DNA of 6,916 nt from Oscillospiraceae bacterium (GTDB taxonomy: Bacteria; Bacillota; Clostridia; Oscillospirales; Ruminococcaceae). The first letter of the stretch is position 1, and every line of letters starts with the position of its first letter. The stretch lies in assembly GCA_020024475.1 (NCBI GenBank), contig JAHHTS010000112.1, forward strand, positions 1-6,916. The letters are read 5' to 3'. Position numbers and translations under genes: made by a program. Under the pieces are notes generated by a model. The model had not been told where the DNA came from. It made no database searches and worked only from the letters and a program-made list of their open reading frames with translations. Of the stretch, positions 1 through 5,676 are shown piece after piece.

Positions 1-187
1 TGTCGCTGTTTAAAGCTTTAACACGACTTTCCATCAACTGATAAGAAAGTACTAATGACAAACCTGAAGGTTAGACAGCAGAAACAGTGTCACTAATGTT
101 GGAAATAACACCATTTATTTCTTCCTGTAAATTTTCAAAGTCCTCCTGCCCATTTTCCAATACTTGACTTTTTATATTCGATCCGTT
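1..187 (-). pseudogene. Remnant of a helical WXG/LXG-like protein gene, interrupted by TAA
   Basis: After a TAG at 188-190 the minus strand stays protein-like to the window edge, broken only by an in-frame TAA at 71-73. Before the stop it reads GQEDFENLQEEINGVISNIS..., and after it, in the same frame, PSGLSLVLSYQLMESRVKAL.... Both halves are amphipathic and helix- or coiled-coil-like, and they would join smoothly if TAA were a sense codon such as TCA. No start codon or ribosome binding site is present, so the 5' end is missing. The style recalls helical WXG100, LXG or LXG-associated proteins of type VII secretion toxin loci, but that is resemblance only and no diagnostic motif is visible. It lies downstream of the Imm70-like gene, as the next cassette in the row would. 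The 3' part runs off the window. Confidence 0.45.
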
Positions 188-194
188 CTAATTT

Positions 195-243
195 AATAAT
201 TACAGTACAACACTTCTGTACTCAAATAATTATCATATGATAA
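195..243. repeat. Imperfect inverted repeat plus a 14-bp perfect palindrome after the Imm70-like gene
   Basis: Arms at 195-208 and 218-231 pair at 11 of 14 positions around a 9-nt loop, with GTAC at the inner ends. They overlap TTATCATATGATAA at 230-243, which is a perfect palindrome. On the minus strand the larger stem could end the transcript of the Imm70-like gene, but the bases after it (AAATTAG) are not a U-run. A regulatory role for the palindrome is equally open. Function is uncertain. Confidence 0.3.
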
Positions 244-260
244 CTAAAGTTTGCAAAGAT

Positions 261-677
261 TTACATGGATTTTATTTCTATACTAGAATTCACTTCTTTT
301 GCCTTCTTTAATGCAAGAAAAAAAATGGAAATAAAATCTTCTCCACTACTTGTCACAAAATAATTTGACAAGTCTTTGATTTCTTTACTTATATTACTCC
401 CCCAAGGAGGTTGCTTCGACATATCTTCTATATCCCATATTACTTTATCAGGTTTAAATCTTCCTAATTCTTTCTTAATAATTTTCAGTTCCTCAATTGC
501 CTTGTCTATATCTTCTTGTTTAATTTCCCCTCGATACAATTCATTCATAATTGCCGGAAAACGACTTCCCCATTTTTTTCCTTCTAGATTGTATGCGATA
601 GTAGAAAAGAAAGAATACAAAAAATCTCCATTTCCTATTTGATACCAATAAAATTTAACCTTAAATCCAACAGCCAT
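261..677 (-). CDS. Imm70-like immunity protein
   Basis: This 138-residue soluble protein has no signal peptide or membrane segment. Its features match my memory of the Imm70 family of polymorphic-toxin immunity proteins: an opening MAVGFKVKFYWYQIGNGDF, then FSTIAYNLE, KKWGSRFP, a helical LEE/KELGRF stretch, the block DKVIWDIEDMSKQPPWG, and a final LSNYFVTSSGEDF. Such proteins bind and neutralise a cognate toxin tip in the cytoplasm. The start is the ATG at 677, because AGGAGG at 683-688 sits 5 nt upstream; the reading frame stays open further upstream but without such a site. The gene begins 13 nt after the stop of the four-pass membrane protein gene, so the two are very probably one operon. 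No cognate toxin is visible in the window, so it may be an orphan immunity gene. The family assignment is from recognition, not a search. Confidence 0.72.
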   Translation of the reverse strand: MAVGFKVKFYWYQIGNGDFLYSFFSTIAYNLEGKKWGSRFPAIMNELYRGEIKQEDIDKAIEELKIIKKELGRFKPDKVIWDIEDMSKQPPWGSNISKEIKDLSNYFVTSSGEDFISIFFLALKKAKEVNSSIEIKSM

Positions 678-690
678 ATTATCCTCCTTT

Positions 691-1245
691 TCAATAAGTG
701 TATTGTATATTTTTATAATATTTATATCGAGCAATAGGCTTCGTATATAGATAACTTTCTAACAACAAAATTGTTAGCGCCCATATAATAAAATGACAAA
801 CCGTTACAACTGCACTATACGGACTAATAAGCAGCATCAAAGGTTTATAAGCAACACAAATTATTAACAATATTATAACTAAACATGTATTACTTCCAAG
901 CTGTTTTTTCCCTTCTTTAACGAATTGTTCAATTTCAAGTTTCGAGCAAGTATATTCAACTGCCGTTTCTTTTATTAATCTGTCTAATCTCTTTTTGCCT
1001 AGATAAAACAAAATCTGTCCAGCAATACTTCCCAATATTAAGCTTGTCCAATATAAAATATTAACATTCGTTTCTATTTGGACATCAATTTTATTTAAAA
1101 CAAAATAAATAATCATAGATATACCCGCAAGCATTCCCACTTGCAGCCCGCCACTTCCTTTATTTTTCATAGCATAAATCTGTTGTGTTTCATTTGAATA
1201 ATAATAATTCATCCCTTTTTCTAAATTAAAATATAAAAGCGTCAT
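691..1245 (-). CDS. Four-pass membrane protein, candidate immunity protein (paralogue of the gene at 1659-2207)
   Basis: This 184-residue protein begins with a polar stretch of about 30 residues and then has four hydrophobic segments at roughly 33-52, 62-82, 119-140 and 142-162. A charged cytosolic-type loop separates the pairs, and the tail is basic (TKPIARYKYYKN). The start is the ATG at 1245, because GGAGGAG at 1249-1255 lies just upstream; a TTG at 1257 lies inside that site and is not credible. It is related to the 1659-2207 product: same length and topology, similar tyrosine-rich N-terminus, a loop ending EGKKQL versus KGRKDL, and a tail KPIARYKYY versus RPILRKKFY. I do not recognise a named family. 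Its place directly ahead of the Imm70-like gene and its duplication suggest an immunity role against a membrane-active toxin, which is inference. A weak promoter-like TTGAAA at 1320-1325 lies upstream without a good -10. Confidence 0.75.
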   Translation of the reverse strand: MTLLYFNLEKGMNYYYSNETQQIYAMKNKGSGGLQVGMLAGISMIIYFVLNKIDVQIETNVNILYWTSLILGSIAGQILFYLGKKRLDRLIKETAVEYTCSKLEIEQFVKEGKKQLGSNTCLVIILLIICVAYKPLMLLISPYSAVVTVCHFIIWALTILLLESYLYTKPIARYKYYKNIQYTY

Positions 1246-1346
1246 TTTCTCCTCCAAGTATTCTTATATTTTTTCTTAAAGCAAAATATATCATAGGTAC
1301 TATAATTCATACTTAACTATTTCAAAAGGACATCTTTACGATACAA

Positions 1347-1620
1347 TTATTCGTATTGTATATAATCTATAAAACTTTGCTCCTCCGCAGATATTTTTTT
1401 ACTTTTGCAACTTCTATAAATTCTCCATAATGAAAAAATATAACACTAATAATACCACCTAATAAAATCAAAAAGTACTTCTTTCACATATGCCATCCCT
1501 GAATTGAGCACCCCACTATTGATAGATATATATGTATCATAATCTATTTTTCTGCTCTTTTTCTAGCTTTTTCAGATTACTTTTCAAATAAAATTTTATA
1601 TGATAAATAAGAAAATCCAC
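1347..1620 (-). pseudogene. Decayed small gene with one frameshift and one nonsense codon
   Basis: This fills most of the 400-nt gap between the two four-pass membrane genes. From a possible GTG at 1620 the frame reads VDFLIYHIKFYLKSNLKKLE... and hits TGA at 1537-1539. Skipping one base in the A5 run at 1547-1551 moves into a second frame reading KIDYDTYISINSGVLNSGMA..., then VKEVLFDFIRWYY, a TAG, and the coding-like tail KKISAEEQSFIDYIQYE up to TAA at 1347-1349. Together this gives about 91 codons of a basic, tyrosine-rich protein that I do not recognise. No ribosome binding site precedes the GTG, so the true 5' end may be lost. Its position in the row suggests a former immunity-type or accessory gene. 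Chance openness in AT-rich DNA cannot be fully excluded. Confidence 0.45.
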
Positions 1621-1658
1621 ATAAAATAGTGGTTAATGACTATTCCACTATGAACCAT

Positions 1659-2207
1659 TTACATTTTTTCCATTTGTAGATAGAATTTTTTTCTCAAAAT
1701 TGGACGCGTTCCTGCTACCATAGCAGCTAAGCTTACCATACTGGCTAAAAATAATAATAGTAGTAGTATAAAATTCGTTGTCCAAAAAATAAAAAGTATT
1801 GTACCAGAAATGACACACCATATACTAATAATCCATTTTTGTGCTTTCAAATCTTTTCTTCCTTTCGATAACGAATTGGTTGGTATAATATTTGAAATTT
1901 CTTCCCCTTTTGTTTTTAGGATTTTAGTGATATAATTTTCAAATAACATTAAACAAACACAGCTAATAGCAAGACATATAAAAATAAGAACTACTTTTAG
2001 CTTTAAATTTTCATTTAGTATATTATAGAGTTTGTTGCTTAAAATATATCCCAAATATAAAATCACTAAAATACACACCTGATATTTTAGTGAAAACATA
2101 AATTTGTTTTCATTTCTATAACGCAATACTTTTTTCTCAAATTGATCATAATACAATGTCGAATATTCATTTTCTCTACATATCTGTATATATCTGTTCC
2201 TATCCAA
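1659..2207 (-). CDS. Four-pass membrane protein, candidate immunity protein (TTG start)
   Basis: This 182-residue protein has a polar N-terminus of about 37 residues, rich in Tyr, Arg and Glu. Four hydrophobic segments follow at roughly 38-60, 70-90, 125-143 and 145-166, with a basic loop containing SKGRKDLKAQK and a basic tail (RPILRKKFYLQMEK). The start is taken as TTG at 2207: AGGAG at 2217-2221 is 9 nt upstream, and the polar N-terminus it adds matches the paralogue at 691-1245. The first ATG in frame would remove that conserved part. The TTG overlaps the TAG stop (2200-2202) of a tiny upstream frame, which suggests translational coupling to a former upstream gene. I do not recognise a named family. 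An immunity role against a membrane-acting toxin is inferred from topology, duplication and the Imm70-like neighbour. Confidence 0.72.
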   Translation of the reverse strand: MDRNRYIQICRENEYSTLYYDQFEKKVLRYRNENKFMFSLKYQVCILVILYLGYILSNKLYNILNENLKLKVVLIFICLAISCVCLMLFENYITKILKTKGEEISNIIPTNSLSKGRKDLKAQKWIISIWCVISGTILFIFWTTNFILLLLLFLASMVSLAAMVAGTRPILRKKFYLQMEKM

Positions 2208-2411
2208 AAATAATATCTCCTATTCCATCAAAAATTTCTCCCATGCCGGCTCCAATATCTTCAAAAGCCGTAGTATTTTCCATGTTATATAATTTTGGAT
2301 TTTTTCATTCAATTCATCAATATGTTTTTGATTTTGATTGACAGAAATTTGATATTGAAAAATTTCTTGAATTACAGAATCTCTGTATTCTGTACAAATC
2401 CCAAACCTTTC
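2200..2411 (-). pseudogene. Tail remnant of a helical protein, probably frameshifted, ending in a 27-codon frame
   Basis: Between the SEC-C gene and the TTG-started membrane gene the minus strand holds two coding-like frames. The first, opening after TAA at 2412-2414, reads TEYRDSVIQEIFQYQISVNQ and then HIDELNEKIQNYI, which is coiled-coil-like. It then turns less convincing and stops at 2220-2222. The second starts at an ATG at 2281-2283 and gives a 27-residue glycine-periodic peptide (AFEDIGAGMGEIFDGIGDII) ending at TAG 2200-2202. A single frameshift near 2290 would join them into a tail of about 65 residues. There is no start codon with a ribosome binding site at the front. The stop overlaps the TTG of the next gene exactly as an effector-immunity pair would, so this may be what is left of the partner of the membrane protein. 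This is speculative. Confidence 0.35.
2208..2221 (-). promoter_or_regulatory. Ribosome binding site that supports the TTG start at 2207
   Basis: AGGAG at 2217-2221 is followed by a 9-nt spacer and the TTG at 2205-2207. The site lies inside the tail of the preceding 27-codon frame. No ATG lies within reach, so this site decides in favour of the non-ATG start. Confidence 0.55.
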
Positions 2412-2417
2412 TTAGCA

Positions 2418-3671
2418 TCACTTCTTCTTTCCACAGCATTTTTTATATTTCTTTCCTGATCCACATGGACACGGATCATTTGGATATATTTTCTTTTCTA
2501 CTCGTATCGGTTCCTCGTTCAGCCCTCTCGGAAACATTGTTGTTCGAATAACATCTGCACTTCCATTTAAATCAACCTGCACCCCCATAGCCTGCAACTG
2601 TGATGCGGCATCCTTTAAAATTGCTGCTGATTTAGAACTTGCCGGAACAATTGTTGGCATTTTATCGATAGGCATTTTTCTTGCCATTTCACTTGGTTTG
2701 TACCCTCTGTTTTCTTTCATTCGGGTATTGTTATGTGCCGCCACAAGTAACTCTAGCAATTCATGTATCATTTTTTCTTCAAATTCAATATTGACTTCCG
2801 TCATTTTATTGATAATCTTTGATGATGATTCGCCTTCATAACTATTTACCCATACTTGCAGACACCATGTCACTGCCTGTTCATAAGGGAGCCTTAATTT
2901 CTTAATGAAAAAAGATTCCAGTTTTTTATATGCAGATGAACTTGCCTCATATCCGATTCTACATATCTCATCTATCTGCTGTGCCGAGGGAATATAAAAA
3001 TCTTTATCCATTTGTTGTCGAAGTAAATAATCAAATTCTTCATCCTCTAACAGCTGTAAATGCACAAATATTCCTTTTTCTGAGTATAACGGATTGTCTT
3101 TTGGCCATCCTTTCATCCCAAGTCTGTCCATTGTAAAAAGACATGATTCCACAATATCAACAGGCATTTCCCAAAGCATTTCTATCATTTCATCTATAGA
3201 GTCCTTCACTTTCTGCCTATACATTTTATAGATAACTTCGATTGGTGCTATTCCGTAATATTGCATAAAAAAATGTATGCACTTTACCATCCAGCCTTTT
3301 TTGCATTGCTTCCGCCGAAATGACTCATCATCTACTTTGGAAAAAGCAACAGCAACATCTTCAAACACACAAAATCTGTCAGTAGGATCTTCAAAATATC
3401 CGATCCAGTATCTGTAAAGTTGCATCGCATCTACCACTTCATTTACAGAAACAGCTGTAGGAGAAATACAAGCTCTCCGAAATAAGTCCATCTGTTCTTT
3501 TGTAAAGCATGCTAATCTACTTCTAAGCATTTCCTCTGTACAAAAATTATCAACAATTCTATCTATTAACTCCGCTTTTCGGAGTCCTGAACACCTTCTG
3601 ATTTCAAAACTTCTTGCTTGATCTAATAGTTCTTCTTTTGTATATTCTGTCAAATATTCTCTTAATAACAT
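2418..3671 (-). CDS. SEC-C motif protein with an N-terminal SAP/Rho_N-like domain
   Basis: This is a 417-residue soluble protein. Residues about 6-45 (EYTKEELLDQARSFEIRRCS then LRKAELIDRIVDNF) resemble the helix-extended-helix SAP/Rho_N-type nucleic-acid-binding fold. The long middle is helical, rich in aromatic and acidic residues, and not recognised. The C-terminus carries a classic SEC-C zinc motif, YPNDPCPCGSGKKYKKCCG, with its C-x-C and CC ligands, as at the end of SecA and many small bacterial proteins. The start is the ATG at 3671, with GGAGG at 3680-3684 and an 8-nt spacer; the upstream ATG at 3692 has no such site. The gene has its own leader of more than 70 nt with a possible promoter, and a terminator lies farther upstream, so it appears to be an independent unit. 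Its GC content and codon style look like ordinary host genes rather than the AT-rich immunity row. The biological role is unknown. Confidence 0.85.
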   Translation of the reverse strand: MLLREYLTEYTKEELLDQARSFEIRRCSGLRKAELIDRIVDNFCTEEMLRSRLACFTKEQMDLFRRACISPTAVSVNEVVDAMQLYRYWIGYFEDPTDRFCVFEDVAVAFSKVDDESFRRKQCKKGWMVKCIHFFMQYYGIAPIEVIYKMYRQKVKDSIDEMIEMLWEMPVDIVESCLFTMDRLGMKGWPKDNPLYSEKGIFVHLQLLEDEEFDYLLRQQMDKDFYIPSAQQIDEICRIGYEASSSAYKKLESFFIKKLRLPYEQAVTWCLQVWVNSYEGESSSKIINKMTEVNIEFEEKMIHELLELLVAAHNNTRMKENRGYKPSEMARKMPIDKMPTIVPASSKSAAILKDAASQLQAMGVQVDLNGSADVIRTTMFPRGLNEEPIRVEKKIYPNDPCPCGSGKKYKKCCGKKK

Positions 3672-3744
3672 TTCTGCTCCCTCCCTAATCATATTTCATC
3701 TTTTGCTAACACTGAGCCTTTGCTCACCCAACTCTGTCCCTCCA

Positions 3745-3775
3745 ATTTTATCCCTCGCATATTGACAGGTTGCAA
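3745..3775 (-). promoter_or_regulatory. Possible sigma-A promoter of the SEC-C gene
   Basis: TTGCAA at 3770-3775 could be a -35 element. It is followed at 17 nt by GATAAA (3747-3752), or at 19 nt by TAAAAT (3745-3750), as a -10. The gene start lies about 75 nt farther on, a usual leader length. The match to consensus is partial. Confidence 0.35.
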
Positions 3776-3928
3776 AATAATAATCCTGACTTCTTTTCTA
3801 TTAAAACTCCTGTTAAAACTTATAAATTCATTTTACTATATCATGTTCTCTTTGTCATGACTAAGATTTTTTACACAGAAAAGAAACTGTTCCTTAAACT
3901 TAATACAACAACTCCTTTTCCTAACACA

Positions 3929-3968
3929 AAAATGGCTGAAAACAGAATCTCCTGCCCTCAGCCATTTT
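3929..3968 (-). terminator. Rho-independent terminator
   Basis: Perfect 11-nt inverted arms (3929-3939 and 3958-3968, core TGGCTGA/TCAGCCA) enclose an 18-nt loop. On the minus strand the stem is preceded by an A-run and followed by TTTTT. It closes the RHS-side transcription unit and lies between the sigma-like fragment and the promoter region of the SEC-C gene. The A/T flanks would also let it work, more weakly, on the plus strand. Confidence 0.8.
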
Positions 3969-3998
3969 AAATTCGTATCGGAATCTCTTTCAATATCA

Positions 3999-4133
3999 TT
4001 ATCTTATTGCCTCTATATATTGATGCACTGCATCCTCATCAAGCTGATAATCCTTTAGATATAAAAAGCACATACGAAAGATAGTATCTCCGTAATCACT
4101 CATGAGTTTTTCTAAATATTGATTCGCCGGCAT
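3999..4133 (-). pseudogene. N-terminal fragment of an ECF (sigma-70 family) sigma factor
   Basis: This 44-residue frame begins MPANQYLEKLMSDYGDTIFR and continues MCFLYLKDYQLDEDAVHQYI before TAA at 3999-4001. The pattern of a helix with YGDxIFRMCFLYLKDxxLAEDAVQ is that of region 2.1-2.2 of ECF sigma factors, which are normally about 160-190 residues. Here the homology stops right after DEDAV and a short unrelated tail leads to the stop. Region 2.3-2.4, which melts the -10 element, and region 4, which binds the -35, are missing, so it cannot act as a sigma factor. The start is well supported: AAGGAG at 4141-4146 with a 7-nt spacer. It is directly followed by the terminator. It is either a deletion remnant that kept its own start signals, or a small protein of unknown use such as a decoy for core polymerase. 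The truncation reading is much more likely. Confidence 0.6.
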
Positions 4134-4172
4134 CTTTTTTCTCCTTTCACTTATTAGACACATGGAAGAAGC

Positions 4173-4183
4173 ATTATATTATA
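4173..4183 (-). promoter_or_regulatory. Possible -10 region upstream of the sigma-like fragment
   Basis: The string TATAATATAAT on the minus strand holds two overlapping perfect TATAAT hexamers, about 40 nt upstream of the fragment's start codon. I see no convincing -35 hexamer at 16-18 nt, so this is only a candidate. Confidence 0.3.
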
Positions 4184-4226
4184 CTTAGAGTCACAAAATA
4201 TATTTTTTTAACAAAATCATCTCAGC

Positions 4227-4436
4227 TCAAACCCAAGAAAGCCTGTCTATAACAGACAGACTTTCCAATATTTTATAACTTCCGTCATGATCCAATCCGC
4301 TAATCGTTCCAGACTGTTTACTTCCTACAGAAAAGGGAAGATTTCTAGAATACCAACCCACGATAGACGGAGTATACAAGTTTTTCAGAAGGTTTATTCT
4401 TGTTCTTTTTTTATAATAGAATTCACTGTTACATAG
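4227..4436 (-). other. Startless open stretch between the frameshifted membrane gene and the sigma fragment
   Basis: After TAA at 4437-4439 the minus strand stays open for 69 codons to TGA at 4227-4229, reading pieces such as EFYYKKRTRINLLKNLYTPS, VGWYSRNLPFSVGSKQSG and LDHDGSYKILESLSVIDRLS. The composition is protein-like, but there is no ATG and no ribosome binding site. A neighbouring frame (SLERLADWIMTEVIKYWK) looks equally plausible over part of it. It may be a fragment of a lost gene, or chance. Nothing else is seen in this 300-base gap apart from the hairpin listed separately. Confidence 0.25.
4237..4265 (-). terminator. Twelve-base-pair hairpin, possible transcript end of the RHS region
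   Basis: Arms 4237-4248 and 4254-4265 (GAAAGCCTGTCT and its near-complement) enclose a 5-nt loop. Read from the minus strand the single mismatch becomes a G-U wobble, giving a 12-bp stem. That orientation bias suggests RNA made from the minus strand. The following bases (TTGGGTTTGAG) are only weakly U-rich, so termination efficiency is doubtful. Confidence 0.4.
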
Positions 4437-4462
4437 TTAACTTATTTTTCCATTCCAACAAG

Positions 4463-4793
4463 TTAACCATTTTTTCTTCCTACCATCACTCCCCAAAATT
4501 TATTATCCAATGTTAATGCTGCAAAAAAAATTGCAAACATCGAAACTGCTATAACTTCTGATATTTCAAATTTAGTGAAAAAATTGTATAAAATAAACAA
4601 AACAAAAACAAAAATGTCCCAAGTAAAAAAAGGGGAACAAAATACCATCATTCTCTATAATATATGTTTCTTCATTTTTTCTTTCCTTTTCCCTCTTCCT
4701 TTTTCTCTTTTCAAATATACACAGTACCCCCCATGTTACTATCCATGGAAGTACCATCTGTAACAGTGATATCTTTTCTACTATTTTTTCCAT
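4463..4793 (-). pseudogene. Small membrane protein gene with a frameshift at a T7 run (candidate immunity gene)
   Basis: The ATG at 4793 has AAGGA about 9 nt upstream. The first frame gives 73 residues: MEKIVEKISLLQMVLPWIVT with a membrane segment, a strongly basic patch KRKRKREKERK, then EETYIIENDG. After this its codons become implausible and it stops at 4572. The other frame carries the sensible continuation (TWDIFVFVLFILYNFFTKFE, then a third hydrophobic segment IAVSMFAIFFAAL) to TAA at 4463. Removing one T from the T7 run at 4625-4631 joins them into a protein of about 110 residues with three hydrophobic segments. It follows the broken RHS core end with no toxin left between, so it is best read as the immunity gene of a deleted toxin tip. 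Sequencing error, mutation or slippage at the homopolymer would all explain the break. Confidence 0.55.
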
Positions 4794-4857
4794 ATTGATT
4801 TTTCCTTCAAATCTGTTTTATATATCGTAATATCATTACCCATAATGTATTACACTT

Positions 4858-5241
4858 TCATCTATTCAATGCCATTGGTGCATTAAAGCAGTAACTATAA
4901 CGGTTCATACTGAACGGCATATCCATAACTCTCCCGGAGATTTCCGGCACTGTCTTCGATTCGCAGCGGGCTTCCCAGTTCGTCATGAAGGTAATAGTTC
5001 CGTTCCCCATTCTCTTCATACGCTGCCACGTTCCCATCCCAGAAGTATCTCTGGCTCTGGTTTTACTCTGTGCGCTCCAGAAGGTTGTAATACTGTCTGG
5101 TCAGATCCAGGGTATAGGTGATCTGCCGGCCGTTTCCGATTTCCATAGGTATAGGATACTTCCCTTCCGTCTGGGTACTGTACCTTTTGTGCTCTTCCCA
5201 ATGCATCATAAACAAACATGGACTTTGCCCTATCCTCTTTG
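4858..5241 (-). pseudogene. Displaced RHS core-end fragment (broken second copy)
   Basis: RHS repeat sequence is unmistakable: FVYDALGRAQKVQYPDGREV, then GRQITYTLDLTRQYYNLLER, RYFWDGNVAAYEENGERNYY, and LHDELGSPLRIEDSAGNLRE. At least three lesions break it. There is a frame change with likely internal deletion between 5134 and 5142, a TAA at 5063-5065, and a deletion junction near 4918. At that junction ESYGY jumps, out of frame, to PFSMNRYSYCFNAPMALN, losing about 60 residues that the upstream RHS gene still has. The fragment starts at the stop codon of the second immunity gene, with no leader or ribosome binding site. It is the scar left when a newer toxin-immunity cassette was inserted ahead of an older RHS 3' end. 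No toxin tip follows it. Confidence 0.85.
4921..4984 (-). repeat. Copy 2 of the 64-bp RHS core repeat
   Basis: This matches 6851-6914 at 60 of 64 positions, including 44 identical bases in a row (4941-4984). It encodes DELGSPLRIEDSAGNLRESYG in both copies. Such shared core stretches are where RHS genes recombine with displaced tips. Confidence 0.9.
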
Positions 5242-5676
5242 TTAATCTATGTTAAATAAGGGATAAACTTCTATAATTCTTCCAAATCTAGTATGTGGGA
5301 GATACGCAACTTTGACATATTGATTGTTTAAATTTTTCTTGTAAAAAAAATTAATACCTTTTACATATTTCCCGTTTTTATCAATTATACTTCCTTCTTG
5401 CCATGATTCTATCGCTTTGCTATTTTCTATCATTTTCCCCTCTATGATATGATATTTTCCTTCTATCGCATTAGAAATATCTTTTATACAAGGTTGTAAA
5501 AGTAAACAATAGCTAACCAAAACCCAAAATAATAACAAAACTTTTATTGACCATGTCCATAATACAAGGGCCAAAAGAAAAAACATAAATATTCCACAAA
5601 ATACTCCAATATAAATATAATAAAGCTGTCTTATTGTCTTATCGATTTTTAATATCTTTCTAATCATTTTTTCCAT
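5242..5676 (-). CDS. Two-pass membrane protein, second immunity candidate of the RHS tip
   Basis: This 144-residue protein has two membrane segments, at about 19-40 and 44-62. The remainder is a soluble, probably beta-rich domain. It is a paralogue of the preceding gene's product. Right after the second membrane segment both carry P-C-x-x-D-x-x-N-A (QPCIKDISNAIEGKY here), later a shared ENSK/NNSK, and near the end YLPHTRFGRIIE against YLKHLKFGILME. The ATG at 5676 lies inside the preceding gene (17-nt overlap), with GGAG at 5684-5687 and a 7-nt spacer, so the two are translationally coupled. The layout of two N-terminal helices and a small C-terminal domain recalls DUF3592-type proteins, but the match is weak. 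The inferred role is protection of the membrane against the RHS tip, or against a variant of it. The gene ends at the junction with the broken RHS copy. Confidence 0.75.
   Translation of the reverse strand: MEKMIRKILKIDKTIRQLYYIYIGVFCGIFMFFLLALVLWTWSIKVLLLFWVLVSYCLLLQPCIKDISNAIEGKYHIIEGKMIENSKAIESWQEGSIIDKNGKYVKGINFFYKKNLNNQYVKVAYLPHTRFGRIIEVYPLFNID

Noticed and set aside
678..734. Upstream start at 734 for the Imm70-like gene
   Set aside because: It would lie inside the preceding membrane gene without a ribosome binding site; AGGAGG at 683-688 points to the ATG at 677.
3713..3726. Small hairpin TGAGC-AAAG-GCTCA in the leader of the SEC-C gene
   Set aside because: It has only a 5-bp stem, no match to a riboswitch or T-box that I know, and such short palindromes are expected by chance.
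3801..3820. Two TTAAAACT copies 12 nt apart as a possible operator
   Set aside because: These are short AT-rich octamers in AT-rich DNA, farther upstream than the likely promoter elements; chance is a sufficient explanation.
3770..3970. Plus-strand open frame of 66 codons
   Set aside because: It runs through the promoter region and the terminator hairpin on the opposite strand, has no ribosome binding site, and its peptide is not protein-like.
4985..5245. Plus-strand open frame over the RHS fragment
   Set aside because: This is the antisense of recognisable RHS sequence, without a ribosome binding site.
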